DNA from: Bradyrhizobium sp. Arg816
Lineage (GTDB): Bacteria > Pseudomonadota > Alphaproteobacteria > Rhizobiales > Xanthobacteraceae
Assembly: GCF_029989365.1 (NCBI RefSeq)
Contig: NZ_JAPRAQ010000015.1
Location: 1 to 64,000 of the forward strand
Direction: 5' to 3'
Length of the DNA: 64,000 bases
The position numbers and the translations under genes are program-made. Numbering within the stretch: the first letter of the stretch is position 1; every line of letters begins with the position of its first letter. Below the pieces are notes generated by a model. That model was not told where the DNA came from. It searched no databases and was given only the letters and a program-made list of their open reading frames with translations. Shown in pieces: positions 1-7,272 of this stretch.

Positions 1-576
1 CCCCTGCCGCTGCTATAGACTCTGTCGCGCGCCTTCGACACGACGCCTCGAGCCCAACCTTGCAAGCGTGCGTGAACATTTCGCGGCCGTCGATCTCGAA
101 GCTTTCGCTAAATTGGACGTCGCTGCCGGCGATGATCTTCTTCAGCGCGGCCTTGCGCTGGAGCAGGGGGACTTTCCGTAGATCGCGGCCGTTGAGGTAG
201 AGCAGGTCGAATGCGACGAGCACGATCTTGTTCGAGTTGCCCTTTAGCTCGTTCTGCAAGACGGAGAAATCGGTGCTGCCATCGGCGGCCGGCACCACGA
301 CCTCGCCGTCGATGATGGCCGAGCTCGCCTTGATGTGCCAGGCGTCGTCGGCGACCTTCTTGAAACGTTTGGTCCAGTCGTGCCCACGGCGGGTGAATAC
401 GGTGACGGCTTTGTGGCGAGATGCACCTGGACGCGATAGCCGTCAAACTTGATCTCGTGAATTCAGCGTTCGCCGGACGGCACGCGGTCGATCGAGGTTG
501 CCAGGGCCGGCTCGATGAAGCCGGGGAAGGGCGCCTTGATGCCCAGCGTTTCGGGCTTTTTTCGCTGTAAGGCCAT
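1..576 (-). pseudogene. ATP-dependent DNA ligase (LigD-type) remnant, runs off the left edge
   Basis: Translating the minus strand across three lesions gives the adenylation domain of an ATP-dependent DNA ligase of the LigD/NHEJ type. The nucleotidyl-lysine motif EIKFDGYR is present with its Lys codon at 448-450, followed by HDWTKRF and IDGEVVV segments. The Trp normally preceding the motif is a TGA stop (463-465). One base is missing near 417 (after HLATK) and another near 47 (VGLEG to VVSK), so the frame changes twice. The ATG at 574-576 gives MALQRKKPETLG. The family seals double-strand breaks together with Ku. This copy cannot make an active ligase, and the rest lies outside the window. 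Confidence 0.8.
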
Positions 577-578
577 CG

Positions 579-941
579 CTACACCAGGCGCAAGCTGTAC
601 TGCCGGCTGTCCTGGGCAGCGTAGCGATCGACGAACTCCTGCAGGTGCGAAGGGACGTCGCTCAGCTGCAGGTTACAGCGATGCTGGATCTCACGCGCAA
701 TGTCTTCGGAAACGTCTTCGGACCAACGCTCTGCCGTGTTGAAGGCGACTACCCGGATCGGCTGGCGATATTTTCTGGCAAGCAGATCCTGGATGACGGT
801 TTCTACCGCCCTCTCCAAGTCTGCTTTGCACCACGTGCTGCCATTGCGGCCGGAGTTGTCTGCGACCAGGTAGATAGTCTCGTCGCTGTTCGGGGCGATC
901 GACAAAAGCCATCGGAATCGAGGCATAAGCAACTCACGCAA
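579..941 (-). CDS. conserved hypothetical protein, 120 aa
   Basis: An intact 120-aa frame lies two bases upstream of the ligase remnant on the same strand, so the two were probably co-transcribed. The protein contains IYLVADNSGRNGSTWCKADL and a later RVVAFNTAERWSEDVSEDIA stretch, with no signal peptide or membrane segment. I recognise it only as resembling uncharacterised Bradyrhizobium proteins. A start at the internal Met (MPRFRW, 921) is also possible. No function can be assigned from sequence alone. Confidence 0.6.
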   Translation of the reverse strand: MRELLMPRFRWLLSIAPNSDETIYLVADNSGRNGSTWCKADLERAVETVIQDLLARKYRQPIRVVAFNTAERWSEDVSEDIAREIQHRCNLQLSDVPSHLQEFVDRYAAQDSRQYSLRLV

Positions 942-1041
942 CGGAACCGGGATTAAATTTGATATGCGCCGATTCGTTCCTGGGTCGGAACCGCTCGTTT
1001 AGCCGCGCCTTTTATAACGAGAGGCAACCGGCGGAGGAAAC

Positions 1042-1306
1042 ATGGCAGTCAATAAACCGACTGGCGACAACGCGCGCAAGGGCGCGGTGAAGAAACGCTC
1101 GCAGATCGACAATCGGCGGCGCTACCGGCGATACCAAACGCGACAGGACGTCCGGCGAGTTCATGGCTGTGAAGAAGCCGAAAACAGCGAAGAAAGCCGC
1201 GACAAAATTCAAAGGCGTGCGGGTCGAAAAGAAAGCTAAGAAAACCGCCAAGCGAGCCCGCTATGGTTGGCGATCGGCGTTATCGCTCGGCTCGGTCTTC
1301 GGCTAA
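1042..1306 (+). pseudogene. small Lys/Arg-rich protein gene, frameshifted
   Basis: The frame opens with MAVNKPTGDNARKGAVKKRS after the ribosome site GGAGGAAAC. It then continues in another frame as GDTKRDRTSGEFMAVKKPKT to a TAA at 1304-1306. The two halves together look like one small, very basic protein (roughly 85 aa) of a kind common in Bradyrhizobium accessory DNA. The downstream half alone could still be made from the in-frame ATG at 1163 (47 aa). The high Lys content suggests nucleic-acid binding, but that is inference. Confidence 0.55.
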
Positions 1307-1326
1307 GGTCGCCAGGTGAGGCGGCC

Positions 1327-1548
1327 TTACTTTCTCGGCAGACGCCTGTCTTCCTTTTCGAGTTCAGAAAGAAAATCGGCCAGCGCCTTCTTTCCTGCAA
1401 ATTGAGCGGCAGTGTCGGACTGGAAACCGTCTGAGGTCATTTTAATGCCCAACGGTTGGCTGTTCCGGCATATCTCCCAACCCCACCGTTCGGGACTGCT
1501 ACTCGTGCGAGAAGTGGCGATGTAATAGTCGTTAGGATCGATCGGCAT
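1327..1548 (-). CDS. small hypothetical protein, 73 aa
   Basis: A 73-aa frame starts MPIDPNDYYIATSR and ends with an acidic/basic tail (ELEKEDRRLPRK). It converges on the frameshifted gene to its left, and a partly palindromic GGCGGCC sequence between them may serve as a shared terminator. No signal peptide, membrane segment or catalytic motif is seen. The mixed, non-repetitive composition and clean start support a real gene; the function is unknown. Confidence 0.55.
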   Translation of the reverse strand: MPIDPNDYYIATSRTSSSPERWGWEICRNSQPLGIKMTSDGFQSDTAAQFAGKKALADFLSELEKEDRRLPRK

Positions 1549-1706
1549 ACCCCATATTAGACCAATCTACCGAGCCGCAGAAAGCCGAGGTTTAAGGCAA
1601 ACTAGGCCACTGAGGTCGGAAACAGGCCAGTACCAAAAGCGCTGTGAGAACGTTTCGGGCAACCGAGAACAGGCCGCCAGCTTGGACGGGCGGGGCGAAG
1701 AGGTCG

Positions 1707-1829
1707 TCAACCGAGGTACTCGCGCAATCGCCGCCGAAGCTCCACCTCAGCCACGCCCTCGAAGATTGCGACGATAGCCGCGATCAAGACGAGGCCTGTA
1801 CTCAGCGTGATCAGGATCATCTCAAGCAT
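1707..1829 (-). CDS. 40-aa single-pass membrane peptide
   Basis: The minus strand encodes a 40-aa peptide starting MLEMILITLSTGLVLIAAIV, one hydrophobic helix of about 20 residues, followed by a charged tail (VELRRRLREYLG). This is the form of a small inner-membrane protein with a cytoplasmic C terminus. It stands alone between two non-coding stretches. Reality is supported by the hydrophobic-then-amphipathic design; function is unknown. Confidence 0.4.
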   Translation of the reverse strand: MLEMILITLSTGLVLIAAIVAIFEGVAEVELRRRLREYLG

Positions 1830-1921
1830 CAATCTAGATAACACCGTATCCGCCAAAACCATCCGGACCTTTGGCCGTTAGATGCTGTCCCCGGCCTGGG
1901 GTCGATTCATTGGTGCAGGTG

Positions 1922-1945
1922 GCCCGCCAGTGTGAAACGGCGGGC
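1922..1945. repeat. 24-nt hairpin repeat, copy 1
   Basis: GCCCGCC and GGCGGGC arms flank a 10-nt loop. Nearly the same 24-nt unit recurs at 4321-4344. It is probably a terminator-type or mobile small palindrome. Confidence 0.6.
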
Positions 1946-2200
1946 GTTGTCCCCACCACGACCGAAGTAGCTCGCGCGCGTTGTTACAGGTCGCGAAAAC
2001 GGCCCCAGCACAACTAGATGCCAGAGCCGTTGGAAGCCTTGGCGGTAATGGGGTCGCCGAGGTTTACTGAGGTCTAGGAAGAATCGGCAATCGGGGATGT
2101 ATGCCTTCCGACATAGGCGTCGCCAGGCGCTCTCTGAGTGATCGACGCGCCTTAGCTTTTCCACACCCACGACGTGCAGTGGCCTGCGTTCCGCGGTAAG

Positions 2201-2244
2201 ACGGCCCCGGGCATGGGGGCTTTTGAGGTGGGGACCGGGGCCGT
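2201..2244. repeat. hairpin with ACGGCCCCGG arms
   Basis: ACGGCCCCGG (2201-2210) pairs perfectly with CCGGGGCCGT (2235-2244). It belongs to a set of similar GGCC-armed hairpins scattered over 2-10.5 kb and lies upstream of the small-protein operon at 2365. No T-run follows, so a terminator role is uncertain. Confidence 0.6.
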
Positions 2245-2364
2245 TGGAGATGCTTTAACCTTGGGGAAGGCCAAGCGTCGGAAGCCTAGGAAAAATCGGC
2301 AATCAGCACTGTTCGCTTCCGTACATTGGTTATAGGTTCCATCGGCGGGAACGGAGTAGCTGCA

Positions 2365-2553
2365 ATGAAAGACATGCAGGCTCAGTTGGAAAAGCTCCGC
2401 ACGGATGCTGCCGAGTGCGCCCTGATCCGCGATCTGGCAACTGAACCCAAGAAGCGAGCCCTGTTCACAAAGCTGGCCGAGCATCTGACCATTCTGGCCG
2501 ACGAGGTTGAACACGCCATTACCGCGGGACCTGAGCTGAAGCGGAAGGAATGA
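2365..2553 (+). CDS. small helical protein, 62 aa
   Basis: The chosen start is the ATG giving MKDMQAQLEKLRTDAAECAL, which begins a regular amphipathic helix; the upstream extension does not look protein-like. The 62-aa product is almost wholly helical (KLAEHLTILADEVEHAI) and lacks signals or membrane segments. Its TGA overlaps the ATG of the next gene (ATGA at 2550), implying translational coupling. Similar small proteins are frequent in Bradyrhizobium; function unknown. Confidence 0.65.
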   Translation: MKDMQAQLEKLRTDAAECALIRDLATEPKKRALFTKLAEHLTILADEVEHAITAGPELKRKE

Positions 2554-2885
2554 TCGAACGAGGCTGGGGTCGACGTTTTGAGGGTCTGATCTGGATCGGC
2601 GATCGCGTACTGGTGACGCTGCTCGATGCCGGCGAGTATATCGCGTCGCTGCCGAAGAAGGAGCACGCCGCGCCCGAATGGCAGGCCGCGATGCAGGCAC
2701 TAATCCTGATGGCGGAAGGTGGCGGCCCGACGATGTTCGCCCGGATCGGCATCATGCGCGCGTTGAACCGGCACTATGTCCTGGAGTTCAATCCGAAGGG
2801 CAAAGAACCGCATTGGGGCCGGCGCAAGCTGAAGAGGATCAATGAGCGTCTTTGTCTACGTGAACACGGCGAAACAGATCGGTGA
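2550..2885 (+). CDS. hypothetical protein, 111 aa
   Basis: This is the second gene of a three-gene overlapping cassette (2365-3018). The protein begins MIERGWGRRFEGLIWIGDRV and has WQAAMQALILMAEGGGPTMF in the middle and a basic C terminus. No known domain was recognised. It overlaps the upstream gene by ATGA and the downstream one by about 44 bases in another frame, so all three are probably translated from one message. Confidence 0.6.
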   Translation: MIERGWGRRFEGLIWIGDRVLVTLLDAGEYIASLPKKEHAAPEWQAAMQALILMAEGGGPTMFARIGIMRALNRHYVLEFNPKGKEPHWGRRKLKRINERLCLREHGETDR

Positions 2886-3018
2886 CGTCGAGCATCTCAA
2901 GGTCTTTGCGACCGAAGTCGCCGCCAAGGATTGGCTTGATGAGAACGACCCCGAAGGGGTGGCCTTCGAGTACGAGGTGTTAGGGTCCGCCACCGGGAAA
3001 CGAGAGGCCGCCGACTGA
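2842..3018 (+). CDS. small hypothetical protein, 58 aa
   Basis: An ATG at 2842, inside the end of the previous gene, opens a 58-aa frame starting MSVFVYVNTAKQIGDVEHLK and containing ENDPEGVAFEYEV. The even composition and a family resemblance to small Bradyrhizobium proteins support it. Its TGA falls in the loop of the terminator hairpin at 3005-3026. Function unknown. Confidence 0.6.
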   Translation: MSVFVYVNTAKQIGDVEHLKVFATEVAAKDWLDENDPEGVAFEYEVLGSATGKREAAD

Positions 3019-3026
3019 GGCGGCCT
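3005..3026. terminator. shared hairpin between convergent genes
   Basis: AGGCCGCC (3005-3012) pairs with GGCGGCCT (3019-3026) around a 6-nt loop. The plus-strand gene's TGA stop is in the loop, and the stop of the minus-strand gene (3026-3028) abuts the other arm. It probably ends transcription from both sides. Confidence 0.55.
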
Positions 3027-3196
3027 TACTCGTCGATCTCGCGAAGCTTGTTTTCCAGTTCCCGAACTAGGTCTTTGATGCGCTCGGCCGTCTCTGGATC
3101 GTGAGCAAAGCGCCGGGCTATTTGCCGATAGCGGAGGATCCGCATTTCCAGCTCAACGCGCTCGTTCTTGGACTGCACGGCACCCACCAATTCCAT
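3026..3196 (-). CDS. small coiled-coil-like protein, 56 aa
   Basis: The minus strand encodes 56 residues starting MELVGAVQSKNERVELEMRI, preceded by a GGAAAGG ribosome site. The rest (RQIARRF, RIKDLVRELENKLREIDE) is one long charged amphipathic helix, probably a coiled coil. It converges on the 58-aa gene with a shared terminator. No function is known. Confidence 0.5.
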   Translation of the reverse strand: MELVGAVQSKNERVELEMRILRYRQIARRFAHDPETAERIKDLVRELENKLREIDE

Positions 3197-3436
3197 CACC
3201 TTTCCTTAGGTATGCTGGAACAGCCGTTTAGTTTCGATTTAGGGCGACCGACCGCGCGGTACTGGGCAGTCCGATCGTGGCGCCGTGGGCTCCGCCTGCG
3301 GCGGGCGTGATGCAGACGTCCCTGGACTTCAACTGGAACGCCGCGGGGGCGACCGGCGGCATGGGGTATCGTAGGCACCGTTTGGAACAAATGACTATAA
3401 TCGCTGACGATTCTTCATCGAGGCTCATCAGCTGAA

Positions 3437-3826
3437 ATGGCAAAGGCAGCTAAGCTCGTTGCAGCCAAACGTGGCAAAGTACTTTTGGTGAGGCGCCGGT
3501 CGGACGGCCTGTGGATGTTCCCGGGCGGCCGTAAGCGTTCGCGCGAGTCCGAGAAGGACTGCCTGCGGCGGGAGATTAAGGAGGAACTGCCCAAGCTGAA
3601 GCTCGGCGGGATCAGCCTGTGGAAGGAAGTGAAGACCAGGAATAAGCGCTCCGGTCGCAAGATGAGCGACGCGATCTTCATCGCGAGAAATGCCAAAGGG
3701 AAACTAGTAATCGGCGACAAGAAGGAAATCGACCGCGCCGTGTGGCAAAAGCCCCGTGGAGTGCGGCTGACGCCAACATCACGCTTTATTCGAGACCGGC
3801 TATTTCCTAAAAAATCGAAACGGTGA
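3437..3826 (+). CDS. Nudix hydrolase family protein, 129 aa
   Basis: The 129-aa protein carries a Nudix box: the first Gly of the box (FPGG), then E, REIKEEL in order at about residues 31-52. Nudix enzymes hydrolyse nucleoside diphosphates linked to another moiety, using the box Glu residues to bind Mg2+ or Mn2+. The Gly normally found after REUxEEx is a Pro here (EELPKL), which is unusual. Length is normal for a minimal Nudix domain. It stands alone; substrate cannot be predicted. Confidence 0.8.
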   Translation: MAKAAKLVAAKRGKVLLVRRRSDGLWMFPGGRKRSRESEKDCLRREIKEELPKLKLGGISLWKEVKTRNKRSGRKMSDAIFIARNAKGKLVIGDKKEIDRAVWQKPRGVRLTPTSRFIRDRLFPKKSKR

Positions 3827-4026
3827 ATTACTGGCCGAGGCTAGGAGCAGATAGAGGCAGACGGCCGCATCCAATAACGTTCTGGAGTAGGCCGTACCGG
3901 CGGGCTTCTTTTTGCGCACTCTGCACAACATTTGTGCTCAACGATCGGCGCGCAAGGGCGTTCATAGTTCGTGCGGGTCCTTGGTGCGACACCTCGTTCG
4001 CGCGAGCCTCGCGCCATCCATCCGCG

Positions 4027-4057
4027 AGCCCCCGCTCCCTAACGGTGGGCGGGGGCT
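4027..4057 (+). terminator. GC-rich hairpin with short T-run
   Basis: AGCCCCCGC (4027-4035) pairs with GCGGGGGCT (4049-4057), followed by TTG and further T-rich bases. Placed between the Nudix gene and the next small gene, it is a probable factor-independent terminator. Confidence 0.5.
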
Positions 4058-4088
4058 TTGCTTTGGCATCCGTTGGACATCATGTTCC

Positions 4089-4307
4089 ATGCCGCTGTTT
4101 TCGTTCAAGCTCATCAATTCCCACTTTGTCTCGGATTTTGGAGTGCATGACCTGCCAAGCGAAACGGACGCACAGATAGAGGCAATCAGGCTTGCTCGGT
4201 CACTGCGCGAAACTCGCCCGGAGCTGGTCGGCCTTCGTTATTCGATCTTCGTCAGTGATGATGATGGCAGAGCCGTGTGCACCATTCCGCTGGATGTTAT
4301 CTTGTGA
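4089..4307 (+). CDS. DUF6894-like small protein, 72 aa
   Basis: Starting at MPLFSFKLINSHFVSDFGVH, the protein follows the DUF6894 pattern: a short beta-strand opening, a D-x-G/DLPSE turn, a helix (AIRLARSLRETRP) and a final strand pair (AVCTIPLDVIL). DUF6894 proteins are abundant and uncharacterised in Bradyrhizobium. The upstream extension crosses the terminator at 4027-4057 and was rejected. Three further members or relics lie at 5166, 14723 and 15318. Confidence 0.65.
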   Translation: MPLFSFKLINSHFVSDFGVHDLPSETDAQIEAIRLARSLRETRPELVGLRYSIFVSDDDGRAVCTIPLDVIL

Positions 4308-4317
4308 CAGGGCTGAT

Positions 4318-4347
4318 CGGGCCCGCCAGCGTGAATCGGCGGGCCCG
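4318..4347 (+). terminator. hairpin after the DUF6894-like gene (24-nt repeat, copy 2)
   Basis: GGGCCCGCC and GGCGGGCCC arms form a stable hairpin 11 nt after the stop codon. Its central 24 nt closely match the hairpin at 1922-1945. It is a likely terminator for the gene at 4089. Confidence 0.55.
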
Positions 4348-4425
4348 GGTCTTTAGCGCCTCGAGCGGCGGCTTCCACCTGAATTTGTAGGGCAGATTTT
4401 TTTCTAACCGGAGTTAGTTTTTTCT

Positions 4426-4749
4426 ATGCCCAGCGTCGACTACCCCAATTTTTCTGCGCGTAGAGGGGTCGGCCGGGTGGCTCAACAACTAAGACTGGAG
4501 GATTGGGCCTGGCAAATCGCCGCCGACGTGTATCGCTTGAATCTGTATAGCCGACTCACCGGACGAGCGGCCCCGGGGGGCGCCGTATCAGACGAACAGC
4601 TTGCCAGAGCAATCCGCGAAAGCTTCACTCAAACGAACGACGCTGCTTATCGAGAAATGGTTGAGTTGGCGACCGATGCCGCTTTATCGACCTACGATCG
4701 CGTCGTCTCACGCAATGTCAAACAGGCGCGCGCTCAACTAGCGAGCTAG
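4426..4749 (+). CDS. hypothetical protein, 107 aa
   Basis: A 107-aa frame opens MPSVDYPNFSARRGVGRVAQ after an AT-rich leader that contrasts with the surrounding GC-rich DNA. It has alternating helical segments (DEQLARAIRESF, YREMVELATDAAL) and no Cys, membrane or signal segments. No family was recognised. The clean start, length and composition favour a real gene. Confidence 0.5.
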   Translation: MPSVDYPNFSARRGVGRVAQQLRLEDWAWQIAADVYRLNLYSRLTGRAAPGGAVSDEQLARAIRESFTQTNDAAYREMVELATDAALSTYDRVVSRNVKQARAQLAS

Positions 4750-4897
4750 CGGCGCGTCGGCGGACGATGGCTAGCTTGCAACGCAAGAGAAACCCGCCGA
4801 CCTTGTGAGGCGGCGGCTTATCTCTACCGCCTCAGCCACCGGCGGTGCGGCATCATCCGCTGCCGGTCGCGCGTCCTGTGCTATCAGCCATCGACGA

Positions 4898-5110
4898 TTA
4901 GGACAGTTTATGCTGCCGGACTTCTCCCGGTTTCATGTTCAATGATGCTGCCTGCTCGGCCGATAGCTCACGTTCTATCAAACTAACGGTCCAGCCCTCG
5001 GGAATGGCGTCGAGCACTTCTTCGACAGCCCTGTCGCGATCGGTCGCCGCAAGCCCAATCTGACGTTCGCCGCTATCGATAATGACACGAAGCAAATGAA
5101 CCTCTTGCAT
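4898..5110 (-). CDS. small hypothetical protein, 70 aa
   Basis: A 70-aa frame starts MQEVHLLRVIIDSGERQIGL and includes DAIPEGWTVSLIERELSAEQ. The strand-helix alternation and even composition are protein-like. It is on the same strand as the DUF6894 gene just to its right (5166-5396), the two being separated by about 55 bases. Function unknown. Confidence 0.5.
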   Translation of the reverse strand: MQEVHLLRVIIDSGERQIGLAATDRDRAVEEVLDAIPEGWTVSLIERELSAEQAASLNMKPGEVRQHKLS

Positions 5111-5165
5111 CCTCTAACTCGCCCGCTGCCCGCGATTGAATGAAATAGGCGCCACCGAGGCGGCT

Positions 5166-5396
5166 CTACTTCGGCTTTTCAGCTTGGATGTGTAGAACAT
5201 ATAGCGGGTTCTGGAACTCGTCCGTCACGTCCATGCGCCATTGCCGGCCGGGCGCAAGCTTCCCGTCGAGGTCCTGGAGTATCTGCCCCGCCGTTCCCGT
5301 GGCTTCCTTCCAAGCAGCATGCTTGTCGGGGAGTTCTTGCCCCTCCTGATCGATCTCATGGCGTTCGTGCGTTACGTGGAAGAAGTACCTCGGCAT
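5166..5396 (-). CDS. DUF6894 family protein, 76 aa
   Basis: The sequence MPRYFFHVTHERHEID followed by GQELPDKHAAWKEATGTAGQ is the canonical DUF6894 layout: a PRYFF(H) strand, an acidic turn, the xLPDxxAAWKEA helix and a C-terminal strand (LYVLHIQAEK). A close paralogue lies at 14723-14953. The family's role is unknown; it is often linked to response regulators and soil-bacterium accessory DNA. Length is normal and the gene intact. Confidence 0.75.
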   Translation of the reverse strand: MPRYFFHVTHERHEIDQEGQELPDKHAAWKEATGTAGQILQDLDGKLAPGRQWRMDVTDEFQNPLYVLHIQAEKPK

Positions 5397-5456
5397 TCGC
5401 TAGTAATGCTGATCGGCGGGGGTGCGTTCCACCAAGCAAGCCAGGGTAACGAAGCT

Positions 5457-5542
5457 ATGCCGTCGCAGTCGGACGAGGCGCTCCGGTTATTAAGGAGTAC
5501 TTCCGCGAAATAGTCAGGAAGTTGCGACGAAAGATGAATTAA
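5457..5542 (+). pseudogene. frameshifted small helical protein (VIKEYF...KLRRKMN family)
   Basis: From ATG 5457 the frame reads MPSQSDEALR. One missing base is needed to continue into VIKEYFREIVRKLRRKMN and the TAA at 5540-5542. The restored end matches that of the intact 46-aa gene at 8661-8801 (VVEEYMES...KKLRRKMN). This copy is broken by a single-base deletion. Confidence 0.55.
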
Positions 5543-5624
5543 GGCCGCCTTGGTGGCGCCGCCGCCTGTTAGTCATCGACCTTCGCCCGTGTATGTTTAC
5601 AACCATGAAGGAGAGGCGATCCTC

Positions 5625-5846
5625 ATGGCAAGCCGCTTTGTCGTTCAGTACGCGCGTCCCAAGAGCGGCGGATTCACTGTGCTTGACACTTCGACAGATC
5701 AGCCCGCAGTCACGCCGGACGGGAAACCTTTAACCGGACTCTCTCATTCAACGGCAGAGGTTGTGGCTGAAAAGCTGAACAAGGGCGAAGCTCCGCCCAC
5801 CCTCAATGGTAAAACAGGCAGCAGGCTACGCCTGTACATGGCTTGA
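5625..5846 (+). CDS. small hypothetical protein, 73 aa
   Basis: The ATG at 5625 is preceded by AAGGAGAGG at ideal spacing and opens MASRFVVQYARPKSGGFTVL, so it was preferred over an upstream start. The 73-aa protein has a beta-rich first half and a helix (STAEVVAEKLNKGEAPP). It resembles small Bradyrhizobium proteins of unknown role. A GC-rich hairpin follows at 5937. Confidence 0.6.
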   Translation: MASRFVVQYARPKSGGFTVLDTSTDQPAVTPDGKPLTGLSHSTAEVVAEKLNKGEAPPTLNGKTGSRLRLYMA

Positions 5847-5936
5847 AAGAATCTGCTGGTCACCCTGCTTGGGGCCCCGGCATCCGATCGGCCGGCACGA
5901 TCGAGGGCGAGGAACGCATACGCTACTGCGGAGAGA

Positions 5937-5977
5937 CGGCCCCGACTGCAGGGGATCAAGGGGGTAGGCCGGGGCCG
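5937..5977. repeat. hairpin with CGGCCCCG arms
   Basis: CGGCCCCG (5937-5944) pairs with CGGGGCCG (5970-5977). It is of the same type as those at 2201, 8145 and 10371. It lies between the 73-aa gene and chvI, both of which end near it, and so may be a shared terminator. Confidence 0.55.
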
Positions 5978-6029
5978 CTCCGCCAGCTCCACGGCGATGC
6001 TCTCAGTCTTTCGTGAAGGCGCGTGAGCC

Positions 6030-6731
6030 TCAGGCTTCCTTGAAGCGGTAGCCGACGCCATAGAGCGTCTCGATCATCTCGAACTCTTTGTCGACCACCT
6101 TGAACTTCTTGCGCAGCCGCTTGATGTGGCTGTCGATGGTGCGGTCGTCGACATAGACCTGGTCGTCATAGGCGGCGTCCATCAGCGCGTTGCGGCTCTT
6201 CACCACGCCGGGCCGGGTCGCCAGCGCCTGGAGGATCAGGAATTCGGTGACCGTCAGCGTCACCGGCTCGTTCTTCCAGGTGCAGGTGTGCCGTTCGGGG
6301 TCCAAGCGCAGCAGGCCGCGGTCGAGCGCCTTGGCACCGTCCTCCTTCGGCGCGACGGTCGGGTCCTTCGGCGCCGAGCGGCGCAGCACGGCTCTGACGC
6401 GCTCGACCAGCAGGCGCTGCGAGAACGGTTTGCGGATGAAGTCGTCGGCGCCCATCTTGAGACCGAACAGTTCGTCGATCTCTTCGTCCTTGGAGGTCAG
6501 GAAGATCACCGGCAGGTCGGATTTCTGCCTGAGACGGCGTAGCGTTTCCATGCCGTCCATGCGCGGCATCTTGATGTCGAGAATGGCAAGATCGGGCTGG
6601 GTGGTGCGGAAGCCGTCGAGCGCGGACGCGCCGTCGGTGTAAGTCATGATGCGGTAGCCTTCCGTCTCCAGCGCGATCGAGACGGATGTGAGAATGTTGT
6701 TGTCATCGTCGACCAAAGCGATTGTGGGCAT
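6030..6731 (-). CDS. chvI: ChvI-type response regulator, 233 aa
   Basis: An OmpR-family regulator with an N-terminal receiver (MPTIALVDDD, phospho-acceptor Asp52 in LAILDIKMPRMDG, conserved Lys in IRKPF) and a C-terminal winged helix ending TIDSHIKRLRKKF and YGVGYRF. Full-length match in layout to ChvI of the ChvG-ChvI acid and envelope-stress system. The ATG at 6731 was chosen over a longer frame because the receiver begins there. The usual neighbours chvG, hprK and pckA are absent: frameshifted and phage-like genes lie upstream. It is intact, so it may act as a second or orphan ChvI. Identity as ChvI is firm by family; its role here is inference. Confidence 0.9.
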   Translation of the reverse strand: MPTIALVDDDNNILTSVSIALETEGYRIMTYTDGASALDGFRTTQPDLAILDIKMPRMDGMETLRRLRQKSDLPVIFLTSKDEEIDELFGLKMGADDFIRKPFSQRLLVERVRAVLRRSAPKDPTVAPKEDGAKALDRGLLRLDPERHTCTWKNEPVTLTVTEFLILQALATRPGVVKSRNALMDAAYDDQVYVDDRTIDSHIKRLRKKFKVVDKEFEMIETLYGVGYRFKEA

Positions 6732-6976
6732 GAGCCTCTGCTTTCTGCTTTCCGTTTGGTTGGGTCGTGGCTTGAAACGGCGAGCAATCCACTGATGTGC
6801 CGCATACATGGGTGCCGAAGTCGGCGGTCGAACCTTGTCGCCGAGCAATGCAAGCTGGGCTGAAGTGTGACCAAGTTCCACAAAGCGCGGCAAATTCGCC
6901 CCGTTTCGCCCCTTAACCTGACCCCCGTTTACCCGAAAAAAGACCTCTCTTGCAACCACCTGACCCGAGAAAGCCG

Positions 6977-7205
6977 ATGCACCCGACCCCTGATTTCGAC
7001 CCCGGAAAGCTCGCCAAATCCCTGGTCAGGCGCTCGCGCCAGGGGTCGAGGCGGCGATCGTCAAGGCGACGGATGAGAACGTCAGTGATGACGAAGCCAG
7101 GGCCGCCTTTGCCGGATGCTTACCCATGTCCCGCACAACGTCGAGCGCATCGCGATCGCGCTCGAGCGCCTAGTGACGCCGATCGACGTCGAACTCAAGG
7201 GGTAG
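6977..7205 (+). pseudogene. small conserved protein gene with two frameshifts
   Basis: The opening MHPTPDFDPGKLAKSLV, a middle segment APGVEAAIVKATDENVSDDE and an end HNVERIAIALERLVTPIDVE lie in three different frames between 6977 and a TAG at 7203-7205. Joined, they would make a protein of about 75 aa. The segments read as coherent protein, so this is a decayed gene. No family was recognised. Confidence 0.45.
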
Positions 7206-7272
7206 GGTGGGTCAAAAGTCGCCAGACTGCGCCTGAGACCGGCCCCTCTCTCATTCGCAGGTTTTTTTCGTT

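Larger units (their letters stand above)
1830..2364. other. 535-nt stretch without a convincing gene
   Basis: No convincing open frame was found. The stretch holds a 24-nt hairpin at 1922-1945 and a long hairpin at 2201-2244. Two short diverged copies of a sequence sharing AATCGGCAATC lie near 2090 and 2300. It looks like degraded accessory DNA between gene cassettes. Confidence 0.5.

Noticed and set aside
2152..2700. 182-codon minus-strand frame
   Set aside because: Lies opposite the overlapping small-protein cassette at 2365-2885, whose products have regular helix patterns and a good start; the minus frame does not.
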